Below, piece by piece: positions 34,917-53,900 of a DNA stretch of 64,000 bases. How positions within the stretch are numbered: the first letter of the stretch is position 1; each line of letters begins with the position of its first letter. This DNA is from Antedon mediterranea (lineage: Eukaryota; Echinodermata; Crinoidea; Comatulida; Antedonidae): assembly GCF_964355755.1 (NCBI RefSeq), contig NC_092672.1, forward strand, positions 32,544,501 to 32,608,500. The letters are read 5' to 3'. The notes under the pieces were generated by a model that was not told where the DNA came from, searched no databases, and saw only the letters and a list, made by a program, of their open reading frames with translations. The translations under genes were made by a program, and so were the position numbers.

Positions 34917-36600
34917 GCGTTGGCAATCCAATTACAGGAATCAGCCTGAAGTTGCATTTGAATTACAAAGGCAGTTTCCGTTCTTGTTAATAAATTAATC
35001 ATTTGTGTGAATAATTCATTAATGAATGTTTTAGCATTCTAAATTTGATTTCATCTAACCAAAAAGATTGCAATTTAGTATTCACTTTGCTTTGTAGATT
35101 TAATCACAAAATAGTAACACTTTTGTGACCAGGTATAATCCCATGGGCTTGATGAATTAACAACAGGGCTTAAAATTGACCCAGCAAACTAGCAATTTAG
35201 TAGATTTGTCTTAAAAAATACACCTTACTTTTTAGTCTACAATTTCTGTTTTTTTTTTAAATAAATTTCCACAATATGCTACAATGATACTGGAGTTGGG
35301 TTTACAGTTCAAAGTTTTGCTATTAAATAAAAAAGTAAATTAACAATGGATTTTATCAAATTCTTGTGTCCGTGTTTAGCCTAATAAATAACGGAATGGG
35401 TTATCTTGGGTGAGCCGCAAAAGCATAGCTAATATTGAACAATGTAATCGTGACCGATTCCAAACGAGAATGATTTCGGACAATCGATATAATAATACAC
35501 ATCATAGATTAGTATAGTAGTAGCCAATGACAATACGTAGCTGGTAGCCTACCACACATACAATTAGGAGCAGTACTAGGACCAGGTACAGTAGGCCTAT
35601 CCCGGCGTTATAACGCCCTAATGACGGCGTTCTAGAGGCCCTATATTTATATTATATAAAAAATAATTATGATTTTATACAAAAAATAGCAAACAAATAT
35701 CATTAATTAGACATTAATGTTAAGTGTTATGTATTGAAATTGCTACCACGTCCACAATACTCACAGCATGCACGTTTAATTGATATCCTAGGCCCTACCT
35801 ACCAGGGTTCCACGACCACCAGCAGGTGTGATCGATTGAGGGGATGAGTTTGGTGTAGTGGTGGTGATGGTGTGGTTGGCCGACAACACCTGCCTGATGA
35901 TGTCGATTCGATGATATATTGTATCTTCACGTCCAGTCTATCCAGATTAATGTGATCATGAAATATCTAAATCAATACATTTGGCTCAATTGATTATACT
36001 TGTATCTAGAAAAAGAAAAATTTTGCTTAATATTTAACTTACATTCTTTCAGGCTAGAAAAATTCCTATTTTACAACCCATCAAATCAAGTCACACAATC
36101 ACAACTGGGAGAGACATCAGACGATCACATTTTTCCATTGTATATAAATAGCGCCACCAATAGATCTGAAGAAGTTCTTTAAAAAACACTTCAGAAACAT
36201 TGAGATAATAATGTATTATTTGGACAAATAATTGGGATAGAATCTACTGGGCATTACATTTGAGGGTCCAATAATACATTGAACTATTACTATACGCTAC
36301 ATTTTCATTTAAAATGTATATTTTCTCCTTCACACAAATATTTTAATTGTTTAGCCACGACTCTTTATAATTAAGAAACTAAAAAACCAATGACATTCAA
36401 AAAAAAAAAATTAATGTTTTTATTATTGGTTAGACCTCAAGAAATAAATATTATTATTTTGTTTAATGTTTGTCATAATTAGAATATTGTATTTACGGAT
36501 TGAAAGTCTTGACAAGGCTAATTCAATATGTCATGCACATCCAAAACACCATCTCAGCATAAAAAGCTACAGAGGGCGGTATATAAATGACTGCGATCGC
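34917..36600. other. Noncoding stretch with a CpG-containing patch
   Basis: Mostly AT-rich. Around 35600-35940 the sequence has more C and G ('cccggcgttataacgcccta', 'ggccgacaacacctg') and could be a promoter or 5' exon of a - strand gene. On the - strand an open stretch there ends at a donor-like 'ccctggtaggtagg' (35800-35815). I cannot assign it. Confidence 0.3.
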
Positions 36601-36604
36601 CACA

Positions 36605-36915
36605 CGTACGCGTTCAAACCCTGATAAAAATTGACAAGCTTGTAATAGTTCGCACGCGTTCAAACCCTGATAAAAATTTACAAGCTTGTAATTTAGTACG
36701 CACGCGTTCAAACCCTGATAAAAATTGACAAGCTTGTAATAGTTCGCAAGCGTTCAAACCCTGATAAAAATCTACACGCTTGTAATTTAGTACGCACGCG
36801 TTCAAACCCTGATAAAAATTTACAAGCTTGTAATTTAGTACGCACGCATTCTAACCCTGATAAAAATTGACGAGCTTGTAATAGTAGCCTACGCACGCGT
36901 TCAAACACTGCCGGA
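36605..36915. repeat. 46-48-bp tandem repeat, about 6.5 copies
   Basis: The unit core is 'cgcacgcgttcaaaccctga' followed by 'taaaaatt', 'gacaagcttgtaat' and 'agtt' or 'ttagta'. It contains the palindromes ACGCGT and CAAGCTTG. Two sub-types (46 and 48 bases) alternate, suggesting a higher-order unit of about 94 bases. The - strand frames across it are artefacts. Confidence 0.88.
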
Positions 36916-37390
36916 TAAAAAATGAGAAGCTTGTTAGTACACGCGCGTCAACTTTGTGTCTCTTGTACGCGCTGGATTCAAATTTATATTTACTGTTCCT
37001 CTTATCAAAGAACTTCTAAACAAAATAAGACAATGATTATGAAAGGGTAGTTTTATGTCCGGTTTATGCGTGACGAATTATTACTTCTGATGTATTTTTG
37101 GTTGTTTGTGAATATTTGTTGAATTATATTTGTTGTGTAAAAACCATGACCTTCATGCATCAAAGAAAAGATTGTATCATATTCATAGTGACATCATTGT
37201 TGCAATCACAAACGGTATAGAGCTTTTGTCAAATATTGATAGTAGGCCCTAATGATGAAAATATCATACAACGAATTTTATCATCTATGAAGGTTTAAAA
37301 AAAATAAGAATAAATGATACGTATGCTTGTATTTGTGTATTTGGGCCTAGTTTTTATTTATTTGATACACTATTTTACTTTTAAATACTA

Positions 37391-37758
<368 letters not shown>

Positions 37759-38267
37759 AATTGTAGGCCTATTCGTCATAAAATAAGTAAATTACATTAT
37801 GAAAATTGTCTTCCTTGGCAAGAATATAAATAGTAGAACCATTTTGAAATGTATTTTAAACTTCTATATTGATTTTTATGTAGTTAAGTTCTTCTGGGGC
37901 CCCAGACATTTCATGTTATGGTGACTGATGCTTTGGGGGTCCCAGAACATGATATCAAATACGATAAAACTTCATATCCGTTCGCTAGTTTTATTTTAAA
38001 CTGATTGTATGTATGGGCCTTCTACTAATATTGAAAATAATAACAAAAATGTATATATGTGGCGCCAATTAAAAAATGTATCAAGTCTGGTGTGAGAAAA
38101 GCAAGGTAAAAAATTCTGAAAAGGGTTTGTGTTTTTTACTTTGATGGAAAGTAGATTTGGTGAATTACGAACAGAAAATAGTAGAGTGAGCTCTAAATAA
38201 GACTCATGAGTTTGAGGCACGCTGATAATAATACAGTATAATGAATGTTGTCATACTCGTGATTTGT

Positions 38268-38388
38268 TAAGCTCTGTCTACACTATCAAACTTTATGTGA
38301 CAAAAAATGTGATGTGGTGCCATGCATGATGATGTCATATCACCCAATGTTTGGGCACATCATTTTTTTTTTGTCACATGAAGTTTTA
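38268..38388. mobile_element. MITE family A (copy 9), right end damaged
   Basis: The left end 'ttaagctctgtctacactat' is intact. The right end stops at 'tcacatgaagttttag' without the terminal GTGTAGACAGAGC. Confidence 0.8.
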
Positions 38389-39279
38389 GCGTTTTTCGAC
38401 CTGTCATAATATTTCAAGATCTTCACAGATTCATGAATTCGGAATTAATAAAACAAAAAAAATCAAAAGCAATATTGTATGTTATGATAGACAATTTGTT
38501 TTTCGATCCAATTTTAAAAATGACTAACGTACTAATACTATTATGCGACAATAAAAAGGCGTATTAAAATAAGATGTTTTTATTTTAGGGACAATAGGCC
38601 TATATCTTTCAAAAAGCTTATCATCTGATTAGATCATCAGATTAAACTTTAAAAATAACAAAATTACTATGGCAGTCTTTTGTGGCATCATTATTCGATT
38701 TGTAGAGTGAGGCTAGATCTGGGGTAGGTTTGTAAATATCAGGGTACGGTGGTTTTCATTACATTTTTATTATTGTTGTTGTAAATTGTAAAGTTAGCAT
38801 TTTAATGTGGTTTTAGTCAATTTTGATGTAGAACGCACCTTCATATGGAAGTGTGCCACTGCTACAAAAGTGCCCTATGTTCAAATAAATCATACTTATT
38901 ATCCATCATCCAGTTTTACATAATGGCATTGATTTACAAATGAATGTGTCTATTTTAGAAACCCGGTAACTGGAATGAATTAAACATGATACAATCATTG
39001 AAGCTCTATTGTTATTAATTTCACAGAATTTCTGAGCATTAGGCCGATAAACATTCGACTTAATTTACAATAATAATAATACTTAATAGCCTGGTATAGT
39101 ATCTTGAATGACAAAAGAGGATTTAAATTAGCCGGCGACTGTGGGCATATTACATTGAAATTACTGTACAATAAATTCATATACTTGTAAATGATTATAA
39201 CACCACTGACTAAACATTTCCACACCGGCATATTTAATATTCATTATTTAAATTTAATTTCTGCAATTTTATATTGTAC

Positions 39280-39497
39280 CGCGTTTTGCTCGAGTGGGCA
39301 GGATCGAAAAGAAGTACGAAAGCTCAATCCATATTTGGGCATACGAATGAAAGCTCCCCGGATGTTCACGAACTTTAACCTCTCGATGATCCGAAAGTCG
39401 GCGATTCTTGGGCGTGAAGAAACTGGCCTAGAGAAGTGATATAAATCGGTCCAATTACTTATTTTCACATACATTGGATACTTTATATTAAGACAAA

Positions 39498-39500
<3 letters not shown>
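39280..39500 (+). promoter_or_regulatory. Likely CAPZB promoter and 5' leader
   Basis: The segment before the start codon is richer in CG dinucleotides than its surroundings (gcgttttgctcgagtgggca, ccccgg, gtcggcgattcttgggcg). It ends in 'aagacaaaATG' directly followed by a donor 'gtaggtgaa'. The transcription start is not determinable; no TATA box is evident. Confidence 0.35.
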
Positions 39501-47210
<7,710 letters not shown>

Positions 47211-47224
47211 ACAACATATAGAAA

Positions 47225-47415
47225 ATAGGTACTAATAAAATAAAACACCCCTACTTTTGTAATGGTTTATTCTGTATCAAAATAAGCAAATGGGGCAGAA
47301 AGTACATTGGATACTAATTAAAACCCCTTCTTTTATAATGGTTTATTCTGTATCAAAATACTAATCAAATGGGGAGGATAATTTGTACTAATTAAAACAC
47401 CCCTACTTTTATATT
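47225..47415. repeat. About 85-bp tandem repeat in the CAPZB 3' flank
   Basis: 'tactaat.aaa..acccct', 'taatggtttattctgtatca' and 'aaatgggg' recur in order at about 47232, 47313 and 47388. The first copy contains the putative poly(A) signal. Confidence 0.75.
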
Positions 47416-48217
47416 GGTTTAACCCAAGCATCACCACGATTTTTTAAGTTATGATGACTGATAACTGATATTAACATTAAGGTAATACAGGTATTTATTA
47501 TTTTAAAAAAAGGCAAACTTCTCAGTTAACAAATAACTTTTTTTTAATCACTTGAAATTAGTAGTGCCAGTAAAAATGTTTCTTGTTAAAGAGTGTTCAC
47601 AAACTGACAATATTACAAAATTGATTTTTGTATTGAGAATTATTAACCATAATAAATAACAGATTTTCTTTACAATGATATATTATTTTATATGCATGTT
47701 AAATGTTTCACTTATTCTATCAATATATTTTTCACACCATAATGAGTTAAGAAATTTGTATAAGTAGCCGTTTTGATTGGATTACAGATTTGTAAATAAA
47801 AAGTGTTCGGCAGTAAAAACTGTTTCAACAATTATGTAATAATATTCAAAGAGCTTATATAAGTTACTACAGGTTGAACTACGCAACAGTGATGGCAACA
47901 AGGCAACAAATATGATGCGAGTACGAGTACAGACTCTATTTATATAAGCTCTTTGGTAATTCTGTAAACTAGTTTTCAACTGAGTTTTTTTTTTGGAACT
48001 AGTGCCATCTTGTCGACGAGCATAATTTTACCAGCGCAATTTTCAAACGTTTATTTTCACTATTTTTGGTTGGTATTCCATGCATACTGATAAGTGCCTA
48101 CCCTAATGTTTTCAGTGGTGATGCTTGTATATAATAAACATTTTTTATGACATTGAAATGTTTTTTTAGGGTGGGAACATATGCTTGTAGAAGTGGTGGT
48201 AATGTAGGCCGTTGTAT

Positions 48218-48335
48218 TTGGTTCTCACTGGGTGTGGCCGCAAGTGATTTGACCAATCAAAATGCTATAAATGATCAGAACTATTGCTTGTAATTGGTCA
48301 ACTCACTGTGCTATGTTCAAGTAGGAACCAAGCTT
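48218..48335. mobile_element. Short MITE
   Basis: 'ttggttctcactgggtgtgg' and the reverse complement of the right end 'ttggttcctacttgaac' form an imperfect inverted pair around 'gaccaatcaaaatgctataa'. Related to 46143-46262. Confidence 0.45.
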
Positions 48336-49222
48336 AAATAATATGACATCATTTTCAGAGAAGAGAATAGAATTTATAGGCTTAGAAGGAAGTTTCTGGG
48401 AAATAAAAAAAAAACTGGAAATCATGGATATTGCTTTTAAATGTTCTACTAAAATTGTTGTTAAGACACACTCAAGCTATCAGAATATTTCTCAACAAAA
48501 TGAATTGTTAAAACCTTTAAAATTTATAAGAACATTTAGCAAAGCACTAGTATTCATAGGCACACTGATTTGTTTCAATGATGCACAATTTGGTCCATAA
48601 AATATAACATTAAAATTTAGGTCATAAATAAATTACTTGTATATATAAAAATGTTTGACACTTTCTAAAAATAGAAATACTGGAATATAAGAATAATTGG
48701 CACTTTTTTTTTACAAGCAATTTCGAAGTTCCGACACCATTTTATTTCTTGTTGAATGCTGTCTTGGTCCTGCTAAAGTTGATTTATATTGTTTAAAAAT
48801 TATATATGCAGATTTTAGTCATGGCTAGGGGATATTTAGGAGGGTTAAATTTGTTTATTCCGCTCTCCTAATTTGTAGGTAATCAGATAGTTAAATGCCA
48901 TTCTCCATTCAGTATATTACCAAAGATTTTTAACAGGAGGATGTTGATTGGTTGGAAATGTGTTTTATGTATTAATAGAACTTGTATGGACCAATCACAA
49001 ACTTGCGTATTAAACAGCCCCTTTTTTCCCACCGTCTTGATCATAATAACCTAGTGTATACTTTCCCTTTATTTAGTTCAGTAACTTAAATATAAATAAA
49101 AAAATTCCTTAACAAATCTCTTTCAATATAGGAATTGCATGAGATTGATAAATTTGCATACTTTGGTTGAATTCTTGTAAAATAAATAAAAGTAATCTTG
49201 CAATCAGTCGTTTGTTTTATTT

Positions 49223-49364
49223 TAAGCTCTGTCTACACTATCAAACTTTATGTGAACAAAATGTGATGTGCCAATATATGGACATGATGATGACATATCA
49301 CTACCATATTTGGGCACATCACATTTTTTTTGTCAAACTAGTTTGATAGTGAAGACAGCTTTAG
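49223..49364. mobile_element. MITE family A (copy 13)
   Basis: 'ttaagctctgtctacactat' to 'gatagtgaagacagcttta', full length. Confidence 0.87.
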
Positions 49365-49703
49365 GATAATTATGTTTCTCGACATTCCAGAATTATGATT
49401 ATTGCGTAAAATGAATGGCCTTGTGTCCACTTACAAGAGGTGGTACTAACATACCAAAAGTACAGGTTATATATGGCCAAACTTTTCTCCTTTATATCCG
49501 ATAATTTGCATCAATGCAGATGGCCCCTTAACTTTCCAGGCAGTGATTTATTATATTATATAGTTCAGTAACATGATTGTGTGATTTGTTGATATTCTGA
49601 ATAAAAAGTAGGTGGTTGCAAAAAAAATGAATACACCAATTGGATCTGTTATCACAGGTTGTGAACTAGTCTAGGTTCTAGGCGGCGATTTGACTTCATA
49701 AAC

Positions 49704-49869
49704 TCTCCCAATACTGGTACTCTCCTGGAGAGTGGAAACTGGAAATTCTCCTAAAACCAGCCTTTCTTGAGGTCCTAAATTCTTCTTTACCATAGAAGCA
49801 CATTCTGAATACCAGACATATTATTAGACCATCCCAAAGGTGTCTGGTATTGGGAGAGTTGACTGTATT
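49704..49869. mobile_element. MITE family B (copy 1)
   Basis: It begins 'actctcccaatactggtact' and ends 'ggtattgggagagttgactg', an inverted pair. The interior has 'ataccagacatatta' and 'aaggtgtctggtattgggag'. A second copy is at 54206-54332 inside LIG3. Confidence 0.7.
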
Positions 49870-50568
49870 GGTTAAAAAAATTATTTTTGCACACAATGTG
49901 TTTCATACGTAAAATATTGAGCTGGTGGACAACAACATAGAAAAAGACAATAAATTTAGTATTTATTATATTTTCTTAGATTTTGTATCTGAATGGTTAA
50001 CATCTGACAGATTACTTGAATGTAAAAAAGTTACATATTAAATAATAGGCATTTTAGTACTGTATAAAAATGAAATACACCTATTTCTATTAAAAAAACC
50101 ATGTCATCAGATAAAAATTACCAAGCCAAAAATTTACAATATATACATTATTTTAATGAATCCAACTTTTGAGAATCTTTCACCACTAATAAATAGCCAA
50201 AACACTCTCGCATGACTTTTGTTTGGAAGCCTCTCAAATAATAAAAATGTCACCTTTTATGTTTAGATACTGACAATAAAATCTTTTGCTTTAATGTTAT
50301 TTTTATAACATATACTTTTTGTATTGCTTTTATACAACAAATAAAAGAGCTAAAATTAATTAAATAATTTTTATTTTTAAAATAAAGTAGCATAATTAAG
50401 TAGAAAATATTCTTTTTTTCAATAATTACAGATTTTATAAGGGTTGTCCCTTAATCCTTGGTTGCATTCGGCATGCTATATCTCCCAAACATCAAAATCA
50501 CTAATGCATAAAGCAAGATTTGAACCAGTGACATATCACATCAAAGACAAATTATTACACTGCTTATT

Positions 50569-50720
50569 AAAACTCTGTCTACACTATCAAATGTGTAATG
50601 TGCCCAAATATGGTAGTGATATGACCAAATAATTTATGATAGTGATACGACATCATCATGTCCATATAAGGGCACATCACATTTTTTGTCACATAAAGTT
50701 TGATAGTGTAGACAAGGCTG
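50569..50720. mobile_element. MITE family A (copy 14), beside the LIG3 3' end
   Basis: 'taaaactctgtctacactat' to 'gatagtgtagacaaggct'. It lies 180 bases beyond the LIG3 stop codon and may be within its 3' untranslated region. Confidence 0.85.
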
Positions 50721-50900
50721 AACAGGGGCAGATCCAGGTGTAGTGTTTAGGTCATGACGCAGACTATGAATAATATTATATTAGCCACTCAGTAAACAAT
50801 TGCTCCAAACAGCTGTTGGATACAAGTTCTTTTACAAAATGCGAGAGCCCTTGATTCATGAATAATTCATGAGGCAAATACAAACCCGGATTATACCATT

Positions 50901-53900
50901 CTATAGAGTAGGTAGTGCAGTATCCTCATCAATAAGCCTTCGTTTTCGTATGCATTCCCAAATCCACTTTTCAGAAACGCATTTAAGAGAAGAATCATTC
51001 TATAAAAAAAAAAATTATATTTAATTTTTTGTCTTATAAAGGCCAACTCAGACATATGTTTAGGCCCGACGAACGTATTTACCTCATTGGTGTTGTCTGT
51101 TGAATCCTGACGAGATGTGTCGGGCGTAGTTTTTACATTGTTGCTTTCATGTTTAATTTTCTCCCGCCGAGACGACTCGTTGGGCCTCGTCGTACAACGC
51201 TGTAAGAGTTTGCCTTTAGTCGCAGGTTTTTAAATAAACAACAATAACTTACCTGTTTAGAGTCCTCAGTAACGTGATGGGTTGCATTGGATTTTGTGTA
51301 TTCGTCTACAACATCACCGTTGTACGCGACAATGTAACGTCGTAATAACTTGATATTTGGATGTGATGCATCAATATATACACTCACGCCGGTAAACACA
51401 TCCAGTAGGCCCTAAAAATGTGAAAAGATGATTTTAAAGTACAAACATTTTGGAAAAAATCTTGTACTTTTAATATTAGATACAGGAGTCTTAAAACATC
51501 GTCTGTTTTTGTGCAAATTATGGTTTTCTTCAGTCATCTAAACTTCATCAGTATTAACAATAACAATTTTTCAATTAACCTTAAGAATTGGTGAACCATG
51601 ACCATTTGAACTTGAGTGACTGAACTTTGACCTATGACCTGGATTTGTTTGGTAACAGGTTTCACCATATTGACACATTTGTTTCCCCTGAAATTTAAAT
51701 TACTTTAATGGTTTTCTTAAAATAGAAACAGTTGTCTAAAAATAAATGCAAGTAAAACACAGGAAATGAATTTATACCTTTTTCGGACTTGGAGCATCGC
51801 TTGGAGTCCCACTCATATGACGTTTGTTTTGAGTTTTTTTTGAAGTTTTATTCTCTTCTTTGCTCAGAGTATCCTTTTTTGGAGTCAATTTCTCCGCTTT
51901 AATTGGAGTATTTTTCTTTGATGTGGCTTCCTCTTCTTTAACTGGAGTACCTTTTTTTGGAGTGGCGCTTTCCACTTTGACTGGAGTACCTTTTTTTGCA
52001 GTGCCGCTTTCCACTTTGACTGGAGTACCCTTCTTTGGCGTTTTCTCTTGGGCTGTTGGTTTTGAAACAGGAGTGGATCGTCCAGAGCTACCGGCACTCT
52101 CATCATCTTTACCACGCTTCATCCTTGATTTTAATCGTCCTCCTTCATCTTTCTTTGTTTTCATTAGCGTTGGGATGTCCGATGTGTCTTTGGATGTTTT
52201 GTACAATTCCTGTTTATAAAAAAAGTTTACCTTCTGTTTAACTTACAAAAAAACATAACATTTTTAATATGGTGAGTTATAAATATACATTCTAGTAGTA
52301 GTACTTGTCCAACCCAACTTTAACTTCTATTAATTTATAAAAAAAACATATCTAATGTGGTAAAGATTAAAGAAATTCTAACAGAAAAATGTGTTGTGGA
52401 TAGGATTCCAACCCACTAACTCTAGGCAAACAGTCTACCAGTCACTCTAGATAACCAATAATAATTTAGTATAACAAATTATGGATTAATTTGTTGAAAT
52501 GATAACTAGTTGAAAAGTTTACTCACCCGTAATTGATTGAGACTAGTTGCCGATTTCCAGTCTTTATCATCTCTCATCCTGGTGACCCGAGGAAAACGAA
52601 TGGATATTCCACCTCCAGTATGAGTTTCCGACTGAGAGAACTCGGCTCCAATTATTTCCCAAACAGGCGATGCCTATTCCAAAGCAAAAAATAAGTTTTA
52701 TACCCCTTTCGCAATATTTTTAAAATTCAGCACTTGCTTCCAGGTTTTCCCCTTTCAATCGGAGGCTGTTGTCTAAGTAAATGTCGTTTTCACGAGTTGA
52801 ACTAAGGTTTTCAATAGCAAAATTTGTAAAAATTCAATCACTGTGAAAATAACGGAATATACAGTACATCACCCACATATACATGTAAATGGAAGATGCA
52901 TATATTAAATCTTTAAGGTAATATGCACCCTTGACAAAAATAAATAATATTTACAATAAATAAAAACAGTTAATAAAAAAAAACATTATATATAATTAAG
53001 TTTGAAATAACCAAAAAAAAAGAAAAAAGAAATAACCGAAATACCTTCGGATCTTTGACCACAAAATCTGGAACAAGATTCTTGTGAACCCGTAACCACT
53101 TAGGAACTCGCGACATATCTTTACTAATCTTGACCATTGGTAACTCTTTGTTCAGTTTCTCTAACATTTTGTCGTCGATTCCTCCACATTTGGTGACGGT
53201 CAAGAATCGGTCAGCATGCTGGTCATACACTCCAAGTAGAAATACAGACATTATTCCACCTACAACAAAAAAAAAACAAAAAACCAACTTTTTATTTAAA
53301 TTACAAACATTATTTTTTTGGTTTTTTTCTTTGTTTTATGACGCAATTGGAAATTCTAACTTTTCTTGGCCTGATTGTTTGGTGCTATTGTTTTTCTATG
53401 TTTTAACTGTTTTTAAACTTAATTAACAAATAAAGAAATTCAAATATTTAACATAAAAACGTGTGTACACAGGGATTACCTAGATTTAGAGTGATCAATA
53501 TGATTCTAAAGTAAATGGTCAATTATTTTATAAGGGGAACGGATACGTGACACTAGTGACTATAAACAGATTTTAATTTATGTAAATATTTTATACAATA
53601 TCAATTATTATTTCTACTGCATGACTTCAACTTTAACCTTCTTACCTTTATTTCCTGTTCCATAGTAACCACCGAGAAGTATAAGATCAGCCGAGTCTGC
53701 CATAGCGCCCTCGTTCAAATAGTCTTTTTTAACTTTCAACCAATGACGCATCCCTGGCTCATATTTACTCTAAAGTGTAAGAGTGAATATATAGAGATAG
53801 TAATGTAGTTAATTAGTTTTTTTAATTTATAAAAACCTAAACTACAAGTAATAGTATACAAACAAATAATGAATGTTTATGAGTGCAATGGTACAAATAA

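Larger units (their letters stand above)
47211..50568. other. Region between the convergent genes CAPZB and LIG3
   Basis: No exon was recognised. It starts with the CAPZB 3' flank, which holds 2.6 copies of an 85-base repeat (47225-47415), and then three MITEs. The frame at 48343-48600 has no family resemblance or splice context. Confidence 0.45.

Noticed and set aside
36523-36908. - strand frames with repeated 'FLSGFERVRT' words
   Set aside because: Translation of the 46-48-base tandem repeat. Frames change between units.
48343-48600. An 85-codon + strand frame between CAPZB and LIG3
   Set aside because: No domain, no splice or promoter context, AT-rich composition like its surroundings. 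I could not support it as a gene.
51860-52241. + strand frames with GVPFFGV repeats
   Set aside because: Antisense shadow of the LIG3 linker exon with its TPVK repeats.
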